Below, in pieces: positions 26,489-35,725 of a stretch of 64,000 nucleotides of DNA. The DNA is from JAHQVI01 sp050330195. Lineage in GTDB: Bacteria > Pseudomonadota > Alphaproteobacteria > Rhizobiales > Rhodomicrobiaceae. The notes under the pieces were generated by a model. The model ran no database searches. It was not told the DNA's origin and saw only the letters and a list, made by a program, of their open reading frames with translations. Numbering within the stretch: the stretch's first letter is position 1; each line of letters opens with the position of its first letter. The position numbers were made by a program, and so were the translations under genes. The stretch covers positions 1 through 64,000 of the forward strand of contig JBHJOB010000020.1 in the NCBI GenBank assembly GCA_050330195.1, written 5' to 3'.

Positions 26489-26593
26489 CTAGATCAGGAT
26501 CATTTCCTAACGAAACAATCCTGATCTGCATCTGTTTGTTTGAAGCTCGATTTTTCCGAAAAAAGGTGTCCATTTTATCGGATCTCGCTCTAG
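26489..26593 (-). repeat. dispersed intergenic repeat, copy A
   Basis: A 105-base element read on the minus strand, starting CTAGAGCGAGATCCGATAAA, with TTCGGAAAAATCGAGC and AACAAACAGATGCAGATCAGG in the middle and ending in a hairpin (GATCAGGATTGTTTC, loop, GAAATGATCCTGATC; 13 of 15 pairs). Two diverged copies occur at 33566-33669 and 56826-56930. This copy sits between ctaD and ctaB, inside the transcript. Confidence 0.85.
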
Positions 26594-26692
26594 CGGAAGC
26601 CCTGTCTCACCCAAGGTGAAATGCGGGGCGCCGCTTCAAGTTCATCGAAGGAAAGCCCGGTCTCGAAACGATTCGCCGGGCCTTCCATCGTA

Positions 26693-28294
26693 TCATTTGA
26701 TCCGCGGCAACTGCTCGAAGGAATGGAACGGCGGCGGCGAGGACAATGTCCATTCCAGCGTCGTCGCGCTCGGTCCCCACGGATTGGCGGCGGCCTTTTC
26801 CTTGCGCATGAAGGCGTGAACCATGGCAAACAGGAAGATCAGCACGCTGAACGCCGAAATATAGGAGCCGATCGACGAAACATAGTTCCAGCCGGAGAAT
26901 TCAACCGGATAATCGGCATAGCGGCGCGGCATCCCGGCCATTCCAAGGAAATGCTGCGGGAAGAAGATCAGGTTCACGCCGATGAAGCTGACCCAGAAAT
27001 GCAGCTTTCCAAGGAACTCCGAGTAGGTGTAGCCGGTCATTTTCGGGAACCAGTAATACCAGCCCGCGAAAATCGCGAACACCGCGCCGAGCGAGAGCAC
27101 ATAATGGAAATGCGCCACGACATAGTAGGTGTCGTGGAACGCCCGGTCGATGCCCGCATTGGCCAGCACCACGCCTGTGACGCCGCCAAGGGTGAACAGG
27201 AAGATGAAGCCGATGGCCCAGAGCATCGGCGTCTTGAACGAGATAGAGCCGCCCCACATCGTCGCGATCCAGGAGAAGATCTTGATGCCCGTGGGCACCG
27301 CGATCACCATCGTGGCGAAGACGAAGTATGCCTGCGTATCGACATTGATGCCTGCCGCGTACATGTGGTGTGCCCAGACGATGAAGCCGATCACGCCGAT
27401 GGCGACCATCGCATAGGCCATGCCCAGATAGCCGAAAATCGGCTTGCGCGAGAATGTCGAGATGATGTGGCTGATCATGCCGAAGCCGGGCAGGATCAGG
27501 ATGTACACCTCGGGATGGCCGAAGAACCAGAACAGATGCTGGAACAGCAGCGGATCGCCGCCGCCCGCCGCATCGAAGAAGGTCGTGCCGAAATTGCGGT
27601 CCGTCAGCAGCATGGTGATCGCGCCGGCCAGCACCGGCAGCGACAGCAGCAGCAGGAATGCCGTGATCAGCACCGACCAGACGAACAGCGGCATCTTGTG
27701 CAGCGTCATGCCCGGTGCGCGCATGTTGAAGATGGTGGTTATGAAGTTGATCGCGCCGAGGATCGAGGAGGCGCCCGCGACGTGCAGCGACAGGATCGCG
27801 AAATCCATGGCCGGTCCGGGACTGCCCGACGTCGAGAGCGGCGCGTAGATCGTCCAGCCGCCGCCGACGCCGCTGCCGCCGGAATCGCCTTCGACGAACA
27901 GGGACATGATAAGAAGTGTGAAGGAGACGGGCAACAGCCAGAAGGAAATGTTGTTCATGCGCGGGAACGCCATGTCCGGCGCGCCGATCATGAGAGGCAC
28001 GAACCAGTTGCCGAAGCCGCCGATCATGGCGGGCATGACCATGAAGAAGATCATGATCAGGCCATGCGAGGTCACGAAGACGTTGTAGGTGTGCGGATTG
28101 GAGAAAATCTGCAAACCCGGTTCCTGCAGCTCCATGCGGATGCCGATGGAAAGCGCGCCGCCGATGATACCCGCCATGATCGCGAAGATCAGGTAGAGCG
28201 TGCCGATGTCCTTGTGATTTGTGGAAAAGAACCAGCGCGCGACAAATCCGGGCGCGTGGTCGTCGTGATAGCCGCCTTCAGCTTTCGTTGCCAT
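26693..28294 (-). CDS. ctaD: cytochrome c oxidase subunit I (aa3)
   Basis: A 533-residue subunit I with twelve membrane helices and all functional residues of A1-type oxidases: the MSHGLIMIFF-like VTSHGLIMIFF for haem a, FFGHPEVYILILPGFG with the CuB histidine, glutamate and cross-linked tyrosine, WAHHMYAAG for CuB, VPTGIKIFSW with the K-channel lysine, and VAHFHYVLSLG for the two haems. The D-channel start FPRMNNISFW is intact. It reduces oxygen and pumps protons. It lies 65 bases downstream of ctaC and is followed by a dispersed repeat and ctaB. It is a useful internal comparator for the divergent oxidase at 5613-8093. Confidence 0.97.
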   Translation of the reverse strand: MATKAEGGYHDDHAPGFVARWFFSTNHKDIGTLYLIFAIMAGIIGGALSIGIRMELQEPGLQIFSNPHTYNVFVTSHGLIMIFFMVMPAMIGGFGNWFVPLMIGAPDMAFPRMNNISFWLLPVSFTLLIMSLFVEGDSGGSGVGGGWTIYAPLSTSGSPGPAMDFAILSLHVAGASSILGAINFITTIFNMRAPGMTLHKMPLFVWSVLITAFLLLLSLPVLAGAITMLLTDRNFGTTFFDAAGGGDPLLFQHLFWFFGHPEVYILILPGFGMISHIISTFSRKPIFGYLGMAYAMVAIGVIGFIVWAHHMYAAGINVDTQAYFVFATMVIAVPTGIKIFSWIATMWGGSISFKTPMLWAIGFIFLFTLGGVTGVVLANAGIDRAFHDTYYVVAHFHYVLSLGAVFAIFAGWYYWFPKMTGYTYSEFLGKLHFWVSFIGVNLIFFPQHFLGMAGMPRRYADYPVEFSGWNYVSSIGSYISAFSVLIFLFAMVHAFMRKEKAAANPWGPSATTLEWTLSSPPPFHSFEQLPRIK

Positions 28295-28359
28295 TATTCA
28301 CTTCCTTCAAGGTCGCTGAGCATTCCTTCGCCGCAGGGGATGCTTCGCATTCGATCCGA

Positions 28360-29259
28360 CTATTGCGCCAGCGCGGAAGCGAGTTTCCCGTCCTTGGGAG
28401 CTTCGCTGCTGCTGTTGTCATCCTGTGCCGTCCTGACCGGCTCCGGCATGGTCGAGGCGAATTGCTGCTGCGCCTGCTCCGTCCATGCCGCGAATTCTTC
28501 TTCGCTGACCACGCGCACCGCGATAGGCATGTAGGCGTGACGCGCCCCGCACAGCTCCGAGCACTGACCGTAATAGACGCCCGGACGCGTCGCCTGGAAC
28601 CATACCGCCGTGTTGCGTCCCCTGATGGCGTCCATCTTGACGCCGAATGCGGGGACCGCCCAATTGTGCAGAACATCGTTTGACGTGATCAGGACGTGAA
28701 CCACCTTGTTGACGGGGACCACGACTTCATTATCGACGGCAAGCAGGTAGGGCTGATCCGGTTTCAGATCCGGCCCCTCGACAAGCAGCGAGTCGAACGA
28801 GAATCCGCCCTGATCCGGGTACGAATAGCTCCAGTACCATTGGTGAGCGGTCGCCTTGATGGTCAAATCCGCCTTGGGAAATTCATATTGCGCGTAGAGC
28901 AGGCGGAAGGATGGAATTGCGATAACAAGCAGGATCAGCACCGGCACCACCGTCCAGGTGATTTCGATCATCGTGTTGTGCGATGTCTTGGACGGGACAG
29001 GGTTGGCCTTTTCATTGTAACGGACCATGACCCAGATCAACAGCGCCAGCACAAAGAGCGTGATCGCGGTTATGATCACCAGCAGCAGATTGTGGAAATC
29101 CTGCATTTGCTCGGCGATCGGCGTCGCCGGGGGCTGGAAGTTCATTTGCCAGTCGACCGGCCGTCCCTCCGCTGCGGCTGCAACGCCCGCGGCCGCAAAC
29201 ATGGCGCCAAATCCGGCGGCGAGCCCGGAACCCAATCTGGTAGAGCTTTTTAGCATCAT
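28360..29259 (-). CDS. ctaC: cytochrome c oxidase subunit II (aa3)
   Basis: A 299-residue protein with signal peptide (cleavage near AAAA at about residue 30), two membrane helices (about 50-75 and 95-115) and a periplasmic cupredoxin domain. The CuA site is complete: histidine in NDVLHNWAVP, then Cys233, Glu235, Cys237, His241 and Met244 in GQCSELCGARHAYM. KATAHQWYWSYSYPD is the aromatic region that receives electrons from cytochrome c. ATG ATG at the start leaves 29259 or 29256 as possible starts. It is the first gene of the aa3 locus, so its promoter must lie in the 444-base gap upstream. Confidence 0.97.
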   Translation of the reverse strand: MMLKSSTRLGSGLAAGFGAMFAAAGVAAAAEGRPVDWQMNFQPPATPIAEQMQDFHNLLLVIITAITLFVLALLIWVMVRYNEKANPVPSKTSHNTMIEITWTVVPVLILLVIAIPSFRLLYAQYEFPKADLTIKATAHQWYWSYSYPDQGGFSFDSLLVEGPDLKPDQPYLLAVDNEVVVPVNKVVHVLITSNDVLHNWAVPAFGVKMDAIRGRNTAVWFQATRPGVYYGQCSELCGARHAYMPIAVRVVSEEEFAAWTEQAQQQFASTMPEPVRTAQDDNSSSEAPKDGKLASALAQ

Positions 29260-29703
29260 TTATTCCTTCGTAAGCCTTCCTCGTTGGCAAGCCAGAGATC
29301 AACAAGCGACCGTCAATGCGCGGACAGACCCAACTTACGCGAGATCGTCTTAAACCGCTCTAATCGGATGTACAACATTGTTAGCCGGAAAGCGCACCTC
29401 GTGTTTCGCGACATATTTTCGCGTAAGCGCCGGATGGACCGCATATAGACCCTCCAGCCGTCTGAATTCTGCGTGTGAGGCGATATGCCCTACGGACCGC
29501 AAGGCGCATGAGCGCCGGAATCCGATGATGGCATCCGATCCCTAACGAATGCCGACTTCTGTGGCAACGCTGCCTCACTTTGACCATGCTCCTCGCTGAA
29601 ATCGTTGTTCTCAATCGCCCTATTGACCTGCCATGCGTGACCGGTTTAAGCGAAAGCAGCGCCCGGCGCGCTAAGAGGATTCCATTTTGAAGAGGACGCG
29701 AGC
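29260..29703. other. intergenic region with the aa3 locus promoter
   Basis: This 444-base gap separates the divergent ctaC and ialB-like genes and must contain both promoters. No convincing reading frame, repeat or terminator is visible. It would be the place to look for RegA or other redox-regulator sites. Confidence 0.45.
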
Positions 29704-30225
29704 GTGATTGTGAAAAAAGGGTTAGCCGCTGTATACGCCATCCTTTTTACGATCCTGGCCTCCGTATCCGCGCAGGCTGCCGGCGCCGACCTCAGCTCCA
29801 GCGAGATCAAGGGCACGCATGGGGCATGGCAGCTTCGCTGCGGTCAGATTCCGGGGGCAAGGGTCGAAAAATGCGCGCTTGTTCAAAGCGTTAAGGCAGA
29901 AGACCGGCCCAATGTGTCGCTGACCGTCATCTTCCTCAAATCCTATGACGGCAAGACGCAGATTCTGCGCGTGGTTGCGCCGCTCGGCGTTCTTTTGCCG
30001 ACCGGGCTCGGCCTGAAGATCGACGATGCCGATGTCGGCAATGCGCCGTTTCTGAAATGCGGGCCGGTCGGCTGCGTGGCCGAAGTCATCGCGAACGAGG
30101 AGTTGATCGGCAAATTGAAAACCGGATCGAATGCGGTTTTCATCATTTTCCAGACGCCTGAATTCGGAATCGGCGTTCCGATTTCGCTGGCTGGTTTCGG
30201 GGACGGGCTGGGCCTGCTCAACTGA
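29704..30225 (+). CDS. invasion-associated locus B (IalB) family protein
   Basis: A 173-residue exported protein with a signal peptide (MIVKKGLAAVYAILFTILAS, cleavage after AQA). The mature part shows the IalB pattern: GAWQLRCG, a second Cys in VEKCALVQSV, LPTGLGLKIDD, then FLKCGPVGCVAEV with two cysteines. Four conserved cysteines probably form two disulfides in the periplasm. IalB was named for erythrocyte invasion in Bartonella, but the family is widespread in free-living Hyphomicrobiales, and the general role is unknown. The start is GTG at 29704 with AAGAGGA upstream. It is a single gene. Confidence 0.88.
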   Translation: MIVKKGLAAVYAILFTILASVSAQAAGADLSSSEIKGTHGAWQLRCGQIPGARVEKCALVQSVKAEDRPNVSLTVIFLKSYDGKTQILRVVAPLGVLLPTGLGLKIDDADVGNAPFLKCGPVGCVAEVIANEELIGKLKTGSNAVFIIFQTPEFGIGVPISLAGFGDGLGLLN

Positions 30226-30548
30226 TGCCCCCCGATCAGAGCGTGTAGGGTTCCGTCAGGACGGACGGGCTTCTTGCTCATTCTACGGCTGCTCGGTCGC
30301 GGATGCATCACTGTGATATGCCAGCAACATGCGCGCGGTGAATCCGCATCATGCTCGTGGCGCTTCGCTCATATTTATTCAAAATAAACTAAACTGGCTG
30401 GTGAAGTTCGATTCGGGCCTTAATCAGGCCAATAAGGATCGCAGTCAGAGTTCATCCGTTTGCGTTCGGTTCCGTGCGTCTTGTTTGCGTGTGTTTCAGG
30501 CATCGAGACGCCTGTAGTGCGTCTCCAAGGCATTACGAGAGAACCTGA
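30226..30548. other. intergenic region, nothing recognised
   Basis: This 323-base gap separates the ialB-like gene and the next plus-strand gene. It is relatively AT-rich around 30365-30440, probably promoter sequence for the downstream gene. I see no hairpin with a T-run and no protein-like frame. Confidence 0.35.
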
Positions 30549-31163
30549 ATGAGACTATTCCGCAGCATAGCAGGCGCCCAAGGGGGACAGGTGTTTGCAA
30601 ATATGGGCGCGGCTTTCGGACTGAACGACGAGCTTGCCGCGCAGGTTGTCCGCTATTTCATGCCCCCGATCACCAAGAGCATAGCCCGCCGCATGGAGAG
30701 CACGCACGGGCTGGTGCATTTTCTGGATCTGATCGGGGCCCGCCGTTACGACCGCTATCTGGCCGATACGGAGATTTTTGTCCTCCGGCATGTCGCGGTC
30801 GAGGGACAGGCGCTTCTGCGCGAGTTGTTCCCGAATCCGGCGCATCTGCAGAAGATCATCGGCAACCGTCTGAAGGTTCTGCCGGTGCAGCCGGATGTCA
30901 TCGAGAAGATGCTGCCCTATATCGTTATCCTGGCGCTGGGCGCGATCGAGTTGAAAACGCGCCAGCCGCTTAAGGAGGTCGTGATCAGGGTGCTCAATGG
31001 CCGGGCTGACCCGGTGGCGGTCACCAACCCCTATCGTTCACTGGCGGATGAAATCCGGCGGCGTCAGATGGTCGCGCAGGGGCGGGAGGATGAGCGCCGC
31101 TCGGCCCTGACCAATGTCATCGGTGCGCTGTTCGCGCGCGCCGATGCGCCGAGGGCGGCCTGA
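30549..31163 (+). CDS. conserved hypothetical protein, possibly DUF937-like
   Basis: A 204-residue soluble protein. The N-terminal 60 residues (AGAQGGQVFANMGAAFGL, then LAAQVVRYFMPPITKSIAR) resemble the repeated helical unit of DUF937/YidB-like proteins, where a short helix pair is followed by LLP-type segments. VIEKMLPYIVILALGAIE is hydrophobic but too mixed to be a sure membrane helix. The C-terminal 50 residues are basic and polar. No catalytic motif is visible. A hairpin at 31192-31218 lies between it and the convergent gshA gene. Family placement is tentative; the existence of the gene is well supported by codon use and length. Confidence 0.6.
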   Translation: MRLFRSIAGAQGGQVFANMGAAFGLNDELAAQVVRYFMPPITKSIARRMESTHGLVHFLDLIGARRYDRYLADTEIFVLRHVAVEGQALLRELFPNPAHLQKIIGNRLKVLPVQPDVIEKMLPYIVILALGAIELKTRQPLKEVVIRVLNGRADPVAVTNPYRSLADEIRRRQMVAQGREDERRSALTNVIGALFARADAPRAA

Positions 31164-31191
31164 CCGGCCTCCGGCTGAGAGAGCAGGGGCG

Positions 31192-31218
31192 CCGGGAAAA
31201 CGGGCATCCGTTTCCCGG
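31192..31218. terminator. hairpin between convergent genes
   Basis: CCGGGAAA (31192-31199) pairs with TTTCCCGG (31211-31218), extended inward by CGG/CCG around one bulged A. It lies between the stops of two convergent genes and may serve both directions, though no T-run is present. Confidence 0.45.
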
Positions 31219-31230
31219 TGCGTCCCCGGA

Positions 31231-32613
31231 TCAATAGGCTTCGGCGATGAAGATCTTGTCGATGTCGCCCTGCCACTCATTTTCATATTTGCGCAGCAGC
31301 AACTCGGCAGGCGTCTGTCCGCTTGCGACGATTTCCTCAAGGCTTTCCAGAAAGACCGTTTCGTCGTCGCCGGAGCTGTTGGTGAAATTGCGCATCTTGA
31401 GCCCGGCTTCGGCAATAGAGAGCACCTGCCGGGCGATCGGCAGCGCCGTGCCATCGCGGAACGGGGCATTCAGCCCCTGACGCGGCACCGCATCGCGCAA
31501 GGCCTGACGTTCCTCTTCGCTCCAGTCCTTGACGAGATCCCACGCCGCGTCGAGGCTCGCGCCATCGTAGAGCAGGCCGGTCCACAAGGCCGGGAGCGCG
31601 CAAAGCCGCCGCCACGGCCCGCCATCGGCGCCGCGCATTTCCAGAAAACGCTTCAGCCGGACTTCGGGGAAAAGCGTGGTCAGATGATCCGACCAGTCTG
31701 AAAGGGTAGGGCGCTCGCCGGGCAGCTGCGGCAGCCGGCCGTCGAGAAACTCGCGGAAAGTCGAACCGGTCGCATTGATATAGCGACCCTGACGGGAGAC
31801 GAAATACATCGGCACATCGAGCGCGTAATCCACATAGCGCTCGAAGCTCATACCGTCCTCGAAGGCGAAAGGCAGCATCCCTGTACGCTGATTGTCGGTA
31901 TCGCGCCAGATTTCGCTGCGATAGGACAGGAAACCGTTGGGCTTGCCCTCCTTGAATGGCGAATTGGCGAACAGGGCCGTCGCGATAGGCTGCAGCGCAA
32001 GGCTCACGCGCAGCTTCTTCACCATGTCGGCTTCATCGGAAAAATCGAGATTGACCTGCACCGTGCAGGACCGGAACATCATGTCGAGACCGAGCGTGCC
32101 GACCGTTGGCATGTAGGCCGCCATGATCCCGTAGCGGCCTTTCGGCATGCGCGGCGTTTCGGCCATCGTCCATTTCGGCGAGAAGCCAAGGCCCAGCATC
32201 CCGATGCCGAGCGCATCGCCCGCCTCGCGCACCTGCTCTAGATGGGCGTTCACTTCGCTGCATGTCTCGTGAATGGTCTTCAGCGGCGCGCCCGAAAGTT
32301 CGAACTGGCCGCCGGGCTCCAGCGTTATGGAGCCGCCCAGTTCGCAATGCGGATCGCTGAGCGCGGTGATATTCTCGCCTTCATATTTCGCCTTCCAGTC
32401 GAATCGCTTGCTCATTTCGCCGAGCAGCGCGGCAATTCCCGATGGGCCGTCATAGGCGACGGGGGACAGGTCCGAACGGTGGAAGCCGAATTTTTCGTGT
32501 TCGGTGCCGATCCGCCAGTCTTGCCGGGATTTGTTGCCGGCTTCCAGATAGGCCACAAGCTCCTGCTTGTCTTCGATCTGCGGTTCAACAGCATTGCCGT
32601 CACGTGCGAGCAT
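31231..32613 (-). CDS. gshA: glutamate-cysteine ligase (plant/alphaproteobacterial type)
   Basis: A 460-residue enzyme catalysing the first step of glutathione synthesis (ATP-dependent joining of glutamate and cysteine). The GCS2-type signatures are present: RIGTEHEKFGFH near the N-terminus, GGSITLEPGGQFELSGAP, and MFRSCTVQVNLDFSDE, matching the proteobacterial/plant class that is regulated by a disulfide rather than the E. coli class. I choose the ATG at 32613 because AAGGGG lies just upstream; an ATG 15 bases earlier is possible. The gene forms a single unit facing the DUF2259 gene. gshB is not in the window. Confidence 0.93.
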   Translation of the reverse strand: MLARDGNAVEPQIEDKQELVAYLEAGNKSRQDWRIGTEHEKFGFHRSDLSPVAYDGPSGIAALLGEMSKRFDWKAKYEGENITALSDPHCELGGSITLEPGGQFELSGAPLKTIHETCSEVNAHLEQVREAGDALGIGMLGLGFSPKWTMAETPRMPKGRYGIMAAYMPTVGTLGLDMMFRSCTVQVNLDFSDEADMVKKLRVSLALQPIATALFANSPFKEGKPNGFLSYRSEIWRDTDNQRTGMLPFAFEDGMSFERYVDYALDVPMYFVSRQGRYINATGSTFREFLDGRLPQLPGERPTLSDWSDHLTTLFPEVRLKRFLEMRGADGGPWRRLCALPALWTGLLYDGASLDAAWDLVKDWSEEERQALRDAVPRQGLNAPFRDGTALPIARQVLSIAEAGLKMRNFTNSSGDDETVFLESLEEIVASGQTPAELLLRKYENEWQGDIDKIFIAEAY

Positions 32614-32817
32614 AGCGCCCCTTTCCACTGCGAGCCTCCCGGAAGGCGAAAGCGAATTTCCGGGTCTGATCGCCTGTCAACGAAACATAAGCCGCCATCA
32701 GCCGTTCAATGAAGGCGGCCACGGACCAGCGAAACCACAATCAGCCTCGATTTTCCATATCGTGCGCTGGTAAAAGACCGGTTCGTCCACGAAACTCCAA
32801 ACCTGAGGACCTTTCTT

Positions 32818-33552
32818 ATGGCGTCCAGGTATATCGAACGCAGCGTTCTTATTTTCCTACTTTTTTTCGGCCTTTCCAATTCAATTGCCTGCGCGGGCGA
32901 CTATGCGTCCAGACAAATTATCGGCTTCTCTCCCGACGGCCGCTATTTCGCCTTCGAGCAATATGGCGTGCAGGACGGCTCAGGCTTTCCATACTCGGAA
33001 ATTTTCATTCTTGATACTGGCGCCGACAAATGGGTTCAAGGCAGCCCGATACGGCAGCGCATCGACGACGAAAAAGCCGTTCAGGCAGAGGTCCGCAAGC
33101 AGGCTCGTTCACAGGCCGAACCCCTCCTCGAAAAGCTGCGGATTACCGAGCCGGGCGAACTTCTGGCGAGCAATCCCCGCCCTGAGTTGAGCGCCGATCC
33201 CGGACGGGTCGTGTTCAATTCCGCGCACCAGTTTACCCCGCCAGTCACAAAGCCTGTGACCGTGACGCTAAGTGAAAAGCCGCTCGATCCGGGCGAGTGC
33301 GGCCAATATACGGACGAGCCGATCAAGGGCTTTACCCTCACCATGACGCCGGAGGATCGCGAGGTCATCGTGCTGCATGACGACAAGAGCGTTCCCGCCA
33401 CCCGTGGCTGTACGCTCGGCTATGCAATCGCGGACGTTCTTCGCCACGAGAATGAGGGAAAAACCGCCTATGCAATTCTGCTGCACGTCACGACGGTCGG
33501 CTTCGAAGGGCCGAACAGCCGCTTTCTGGCGGTCACGAGGCGTTTGCCGTAA
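32818..33552 (+). CDS. DUF2259 family exported protein
   Basis: A 244-residue protein with a signal peptide (hydrophobic about 11-26, cleavage after CAG). The mature start GDYASRQIIGFSPDGRYFAFEQYGVQDG is the characteristic opening of DUF2259, a set of predicted secreted proteins of alphaproteobacteria with beta-propeller-like FSPDGRYFAFE phrases. Three cysteines are present in the mature part. The function is unknown. It is a single gene, followed by copy B of a dispersed intergenic repeat and then by murI. Confidence 0.85.
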   Translation: MASRYIERSVLIFLLFFGLSNSIACAGDYASRQIIGFSPDGRYFAFEQYGVQDGSGFPYSEIFILDTGADKWVQGSPIRQRIDDEKAVQAEVRKQARSQAEPLLEKLRITEPGELLASNPRPELSADPGRVVFNSAHQFTPPVTKPVTVTLSEKPLDPGECGQYTDEPIKGFTLTMTPEDREVIVLHDDKSVPATRGCTLGYAIADVLRHENEGKTAYAILLHVTTVGFEGPNSRFLAVTRRLP

Positions 33553-33565
33553 CGTCCGTTGTCGG

Positions 33566-33669
33566 TTAAAGCGAGAGCCGATAAAGTGGGCATCATTCTT
33601 CGGAAAAATCGGCTTGAAACAAACAGATGCAAAACAGGGTCGTTGCTGTAAGAAATGATCCTGTTCTAA
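33566..33669 (+). repeat. dispersed intergenic repeat, copy B
   Basis: About 104 bases beginning TTAAAGCGAGAGCCGATAAA, with TTCTTCGGAAAAATCGGC and AACAAACAGATGC in the middle, ending in a weaker hairpin (AACAGGGTCGTT against AATGATCCTGTT). It is homologous to copies at 26489-26593 and 56826-56930 and is the most diverged of the three. Confidence 0.8.
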
Positions 33670-33712
33670 GTTGTAACAAGCTCCGTTTGCTCCGAATTCA
33701 TGGGCGCATCTC

Positions 33713-34543
33713 ATGCCGCATCCCCGACTGCCCCGGCTTCTTGTGCTCGACTCAGGTCTGGGCGGACTGACCGTCCTGCGCAGCTTGCGGCAGGCGGCGC
33801 CCGAGGCGATCATATTCTATCTAGCCGACGATGCCGGCTTCCCCTATGGGGCTTTGAGCGATAACGAACTGGTGGCGCGCCTCTGCGCTGTCATGCGCGA
33901 TCCGGTCGATGCGTTCGCACCGGACGCGATCGTGATTGCTTGCAACACGGCCTCGACCATTGCCTTGCCCGCTCTTCGCGCCGCTTTCCAGCCCCCGATC
34001 ATTGGCACGGTGCCGGCGATCAAGCCCGCGGCGCTGCTCAGCCAGAGCGGCCTTGTCTCGGTTCTGGGCACCGCGGGCACCGTCAGCCGGGATTATACGC
34101 GCGCGCTGATCGCGGATTACGGGCAGGGCAAGGCGTTCAACCTTGTCGGCGCGGCGGGACTGGCGGATCTGGTCGAGGCGGATATGGCGGGCGGAATTGC
34201 TCCCGACGCGAAGATCGCCGCCCGGATCGCGCCCTGCTTCATCGAAGCGGAGGGCAGGCGGACCGATGTCGTCGTGCTGGCCTGCACGCATTATCCGCTC
34301 ATACAGCACCGGCTGGAACGGCTCGCTCCCTGGCCGGTGAGTTGGCTGGACCCGTCGCCCGCCATCGCACGTCGCACCGCCAATGTGCTGGCCGAGGCGG
34401 GCCTTCCCGTCGGCGTCGGTTCGCCGCGCGGCGGCAACCGGATATCGTTCACCTCCCGCAAGTCCCCCTCGACCGGAGTTGCAAAGCTGCTGAGCGCCTT
34501 CGGCCTCGACGCGGTTCACTCCGAGAGCGTCTCCGCCGACTGA
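33713..34543 (+). CDS. murI: glutamate racemase
   Basis: A 276-residue enzyme that converts L- to D-glutamate for peptidoglycan. The phosphate-loop-like LDSGLGGLTVLRSL opens the protein; the two catalytic cysteines are present as Cys77 in ACNTAST and Cys191 in LACTHYPLIQ, each in its proper context. It is cytoplasmic and cofactor independent. The 3' end overlaps the convergent gene at 34516-35178 by 28 bases. No ribosome binding site is obvious immediately before the ATG. Copy B of the dispersed repeat lies between it and the upstream gene, so it probably has its own promoter. Confidence 0.95.
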   Translation: MPHPRLPRLLVLDSGLGGLTVLRSLRQAAPEAIIFYLADDAGFPYGALSDNELVARLCAVMRDPVDAFAPDAIVIACNTASTIALPALRAAFQPPIIGTVPAIKPAALLSQSGLVSVLGTAGTVSRDYTRALIADYGQGKAFNLVGAAGLADLVEADMAGGIAPDAKIAARIAPCFIEAEGRRTDVVVLACTHYPLIQHRLERLAPWPVSWLDPSPAIARRTANVLAEAGLPVGVGSPRGGNRISFTSRKSPSTGVAKLLSAFGLDAVHSESVSAD

Positions 34544-35178
34544 AATTCCCGTGCGATGTCTTCGGGCGCGATGCGCTTGCGGAGTTGCTTGCGAATATCC
34601 AGCCAGCGGAAGCGAATCGAATTGGTGACGATCTCCCGGTCCCAGTTTTTGAACTGTTCGATCACCGGCGCAGCCTCGATCAACTCGGGCGGACTTTCGA
34701 TAAATGCGTTTTCCTCGATTGCGGCGTTCGGCCAGATCGTCCGTCCGGCCCGCTCTTCGAAGCGCTCCATGGCATCCGGGGCGAAGCGGCCTTCATCGAC
34801 GCCGCCGTTCTTGAGGGCATAGCGATAGCAGTGAACGGCAAGCCTTTCCGCATCGTCCCCCGTCAGACCCGCCCGCTCCGCAACCAGTGCTGCCGCAAAA
34901 ATCGCCAGATCGGCGATACATGCGCGGTAAACCCGGACCTGAGAGATGCGAATCGATTCCGCGAACGCCTCGTCCTCGAAATATCTCTGGTAACTGGTGC
35001 CCATCCGTTCCTTCAGATAGCCGAACAGGGAGGTCTGGGCGACGAATGCAGAGCGAGTTTGCACAAAATCGGCAAGATCCGCGACCGTCTCAATGGGACC
35101 GCGGATGAAACGATTGCTGATCGCCTGGCTCACCTCGTCCGGTATCAGTTTTGCAAACCAGTTCAGATAGTTCTTCAT
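34516..35178 (-). CDS. conserved hypothetical protein
   Basis: A 220-residue soluble, mostly helical protein, with no signal peptide or membrane helix. Notable stretches are YLNWFAKLIPDEVSQAI at the N-terminus, FGYLKERMGTSYQRYFED, and RKRIAPEDIAREF near the end. Two cysteines are present. I recognise no domain. It overlaps the end of murI tail-to-tail by 28 bases and has a 272-base gap before the DUF4212 gene upstream. The frame is long, in phase with good codon use, and not a shadow of another gene. Confidence 0.6.
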   Translation of the reverse strand: MKNYLNWFAKLIPDEVSQAISNRFIRGPIETVADLADFVQTRSAFVAQTSLFGYLKERMGTSYQRYFEDEAFAESIRISQVRVYRACIADLAIFAAALVAERAGLTGDDAERLAVHCYRYALKNGGVDEGRFAPDAMERFEERAGRTIWPNAAIEENAFIESPPELIEAAPVIEQFKNWDREIVTNSIRFRWLDIRKQLRKRIAPEDIAREFQSAETLSE

Positions 35179-35450
35179 TCCACCCGTCTTTCTTTTCGTC
35201 TTTCCCTAGACTTATCGCATTGAATTCAGACCGGATATGATCGGTGTCAGCGATCAAAAGGCATGCAGCTTTGACTAAAGAATGCGTTGACAACCAACAG
35301 CCGACATTGCGTAGCTATTGTCAGCGAAAGCCGTGCGCCTGCTTCCCGAGTTACGGGCGTGCTCGCGTAACATAAAATGAGCTCTGTCATAATAATACGG
35401 CTTCGTCACCAAAATACGTATTCGGTGTAGGTTTCGCATGGAGGAGGAAT

Positions 35451-35711
35451 ATGGAAAACGATCAGACTGAAAGAGGTCGCAAATATTGGGCGCGCACGTC
35501 TTCTGTGACGTGGGTCGTACTGTTCTTGTGGTTTATCTTCGCCTTTGTTGCGCCTTGGTTTGCAGCTGAACTTGACGCCTATTCGTTTCTAGGCTTCCCG
35601 CTCGGCTATTACATGGTGGTCCAGGGCTCGCTGATTGCGTTCGTCGTGCTGATCTTCGTCCAGAACTGGATTCAGGATGGTATCGACCGCGCTGCCGGTG
35701 ACGGCGATTAA
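35451..35711 (+). CDS. DUF4212 small subunit of sodium-solute symporter
   Basis: An 86-residue protein with two membrane helices (about 18-38 and 48-70). RKYWARTSSVTWVVLFLWFIFAF opens the domain and FPLGYYMVVQGSLIAFVVLIF forms the second helix; both are hallmark features of DUF4212, which is always paired with a VC_2705-type symporter. A very strong GGAGGAGG site lies before the ATG. Fourteen bases separate it from the large subunit, so the two form a two-component carrier, analogous in layout to YjcH-ActP of acetate uptake. Confidence 0.93.
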   Translation: MENDQTERGRKYWARTSSVTWVVLFLWFIFAFVAPWFAAELDAYSFLGFPLGYYMVVQGSLIAFVVLIFVQNWIQDGIDRAAGDGD

Positions 35712-35725
35712 GGGGGGAGGAAACA

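Noticed and set aside
26621..28534. 637-codon plus-strand open frame
   Set aside because: Antisense to ctaD and the end of ctaC; extreme charge and no domain show it is a shadow of the membrane-protein codons.
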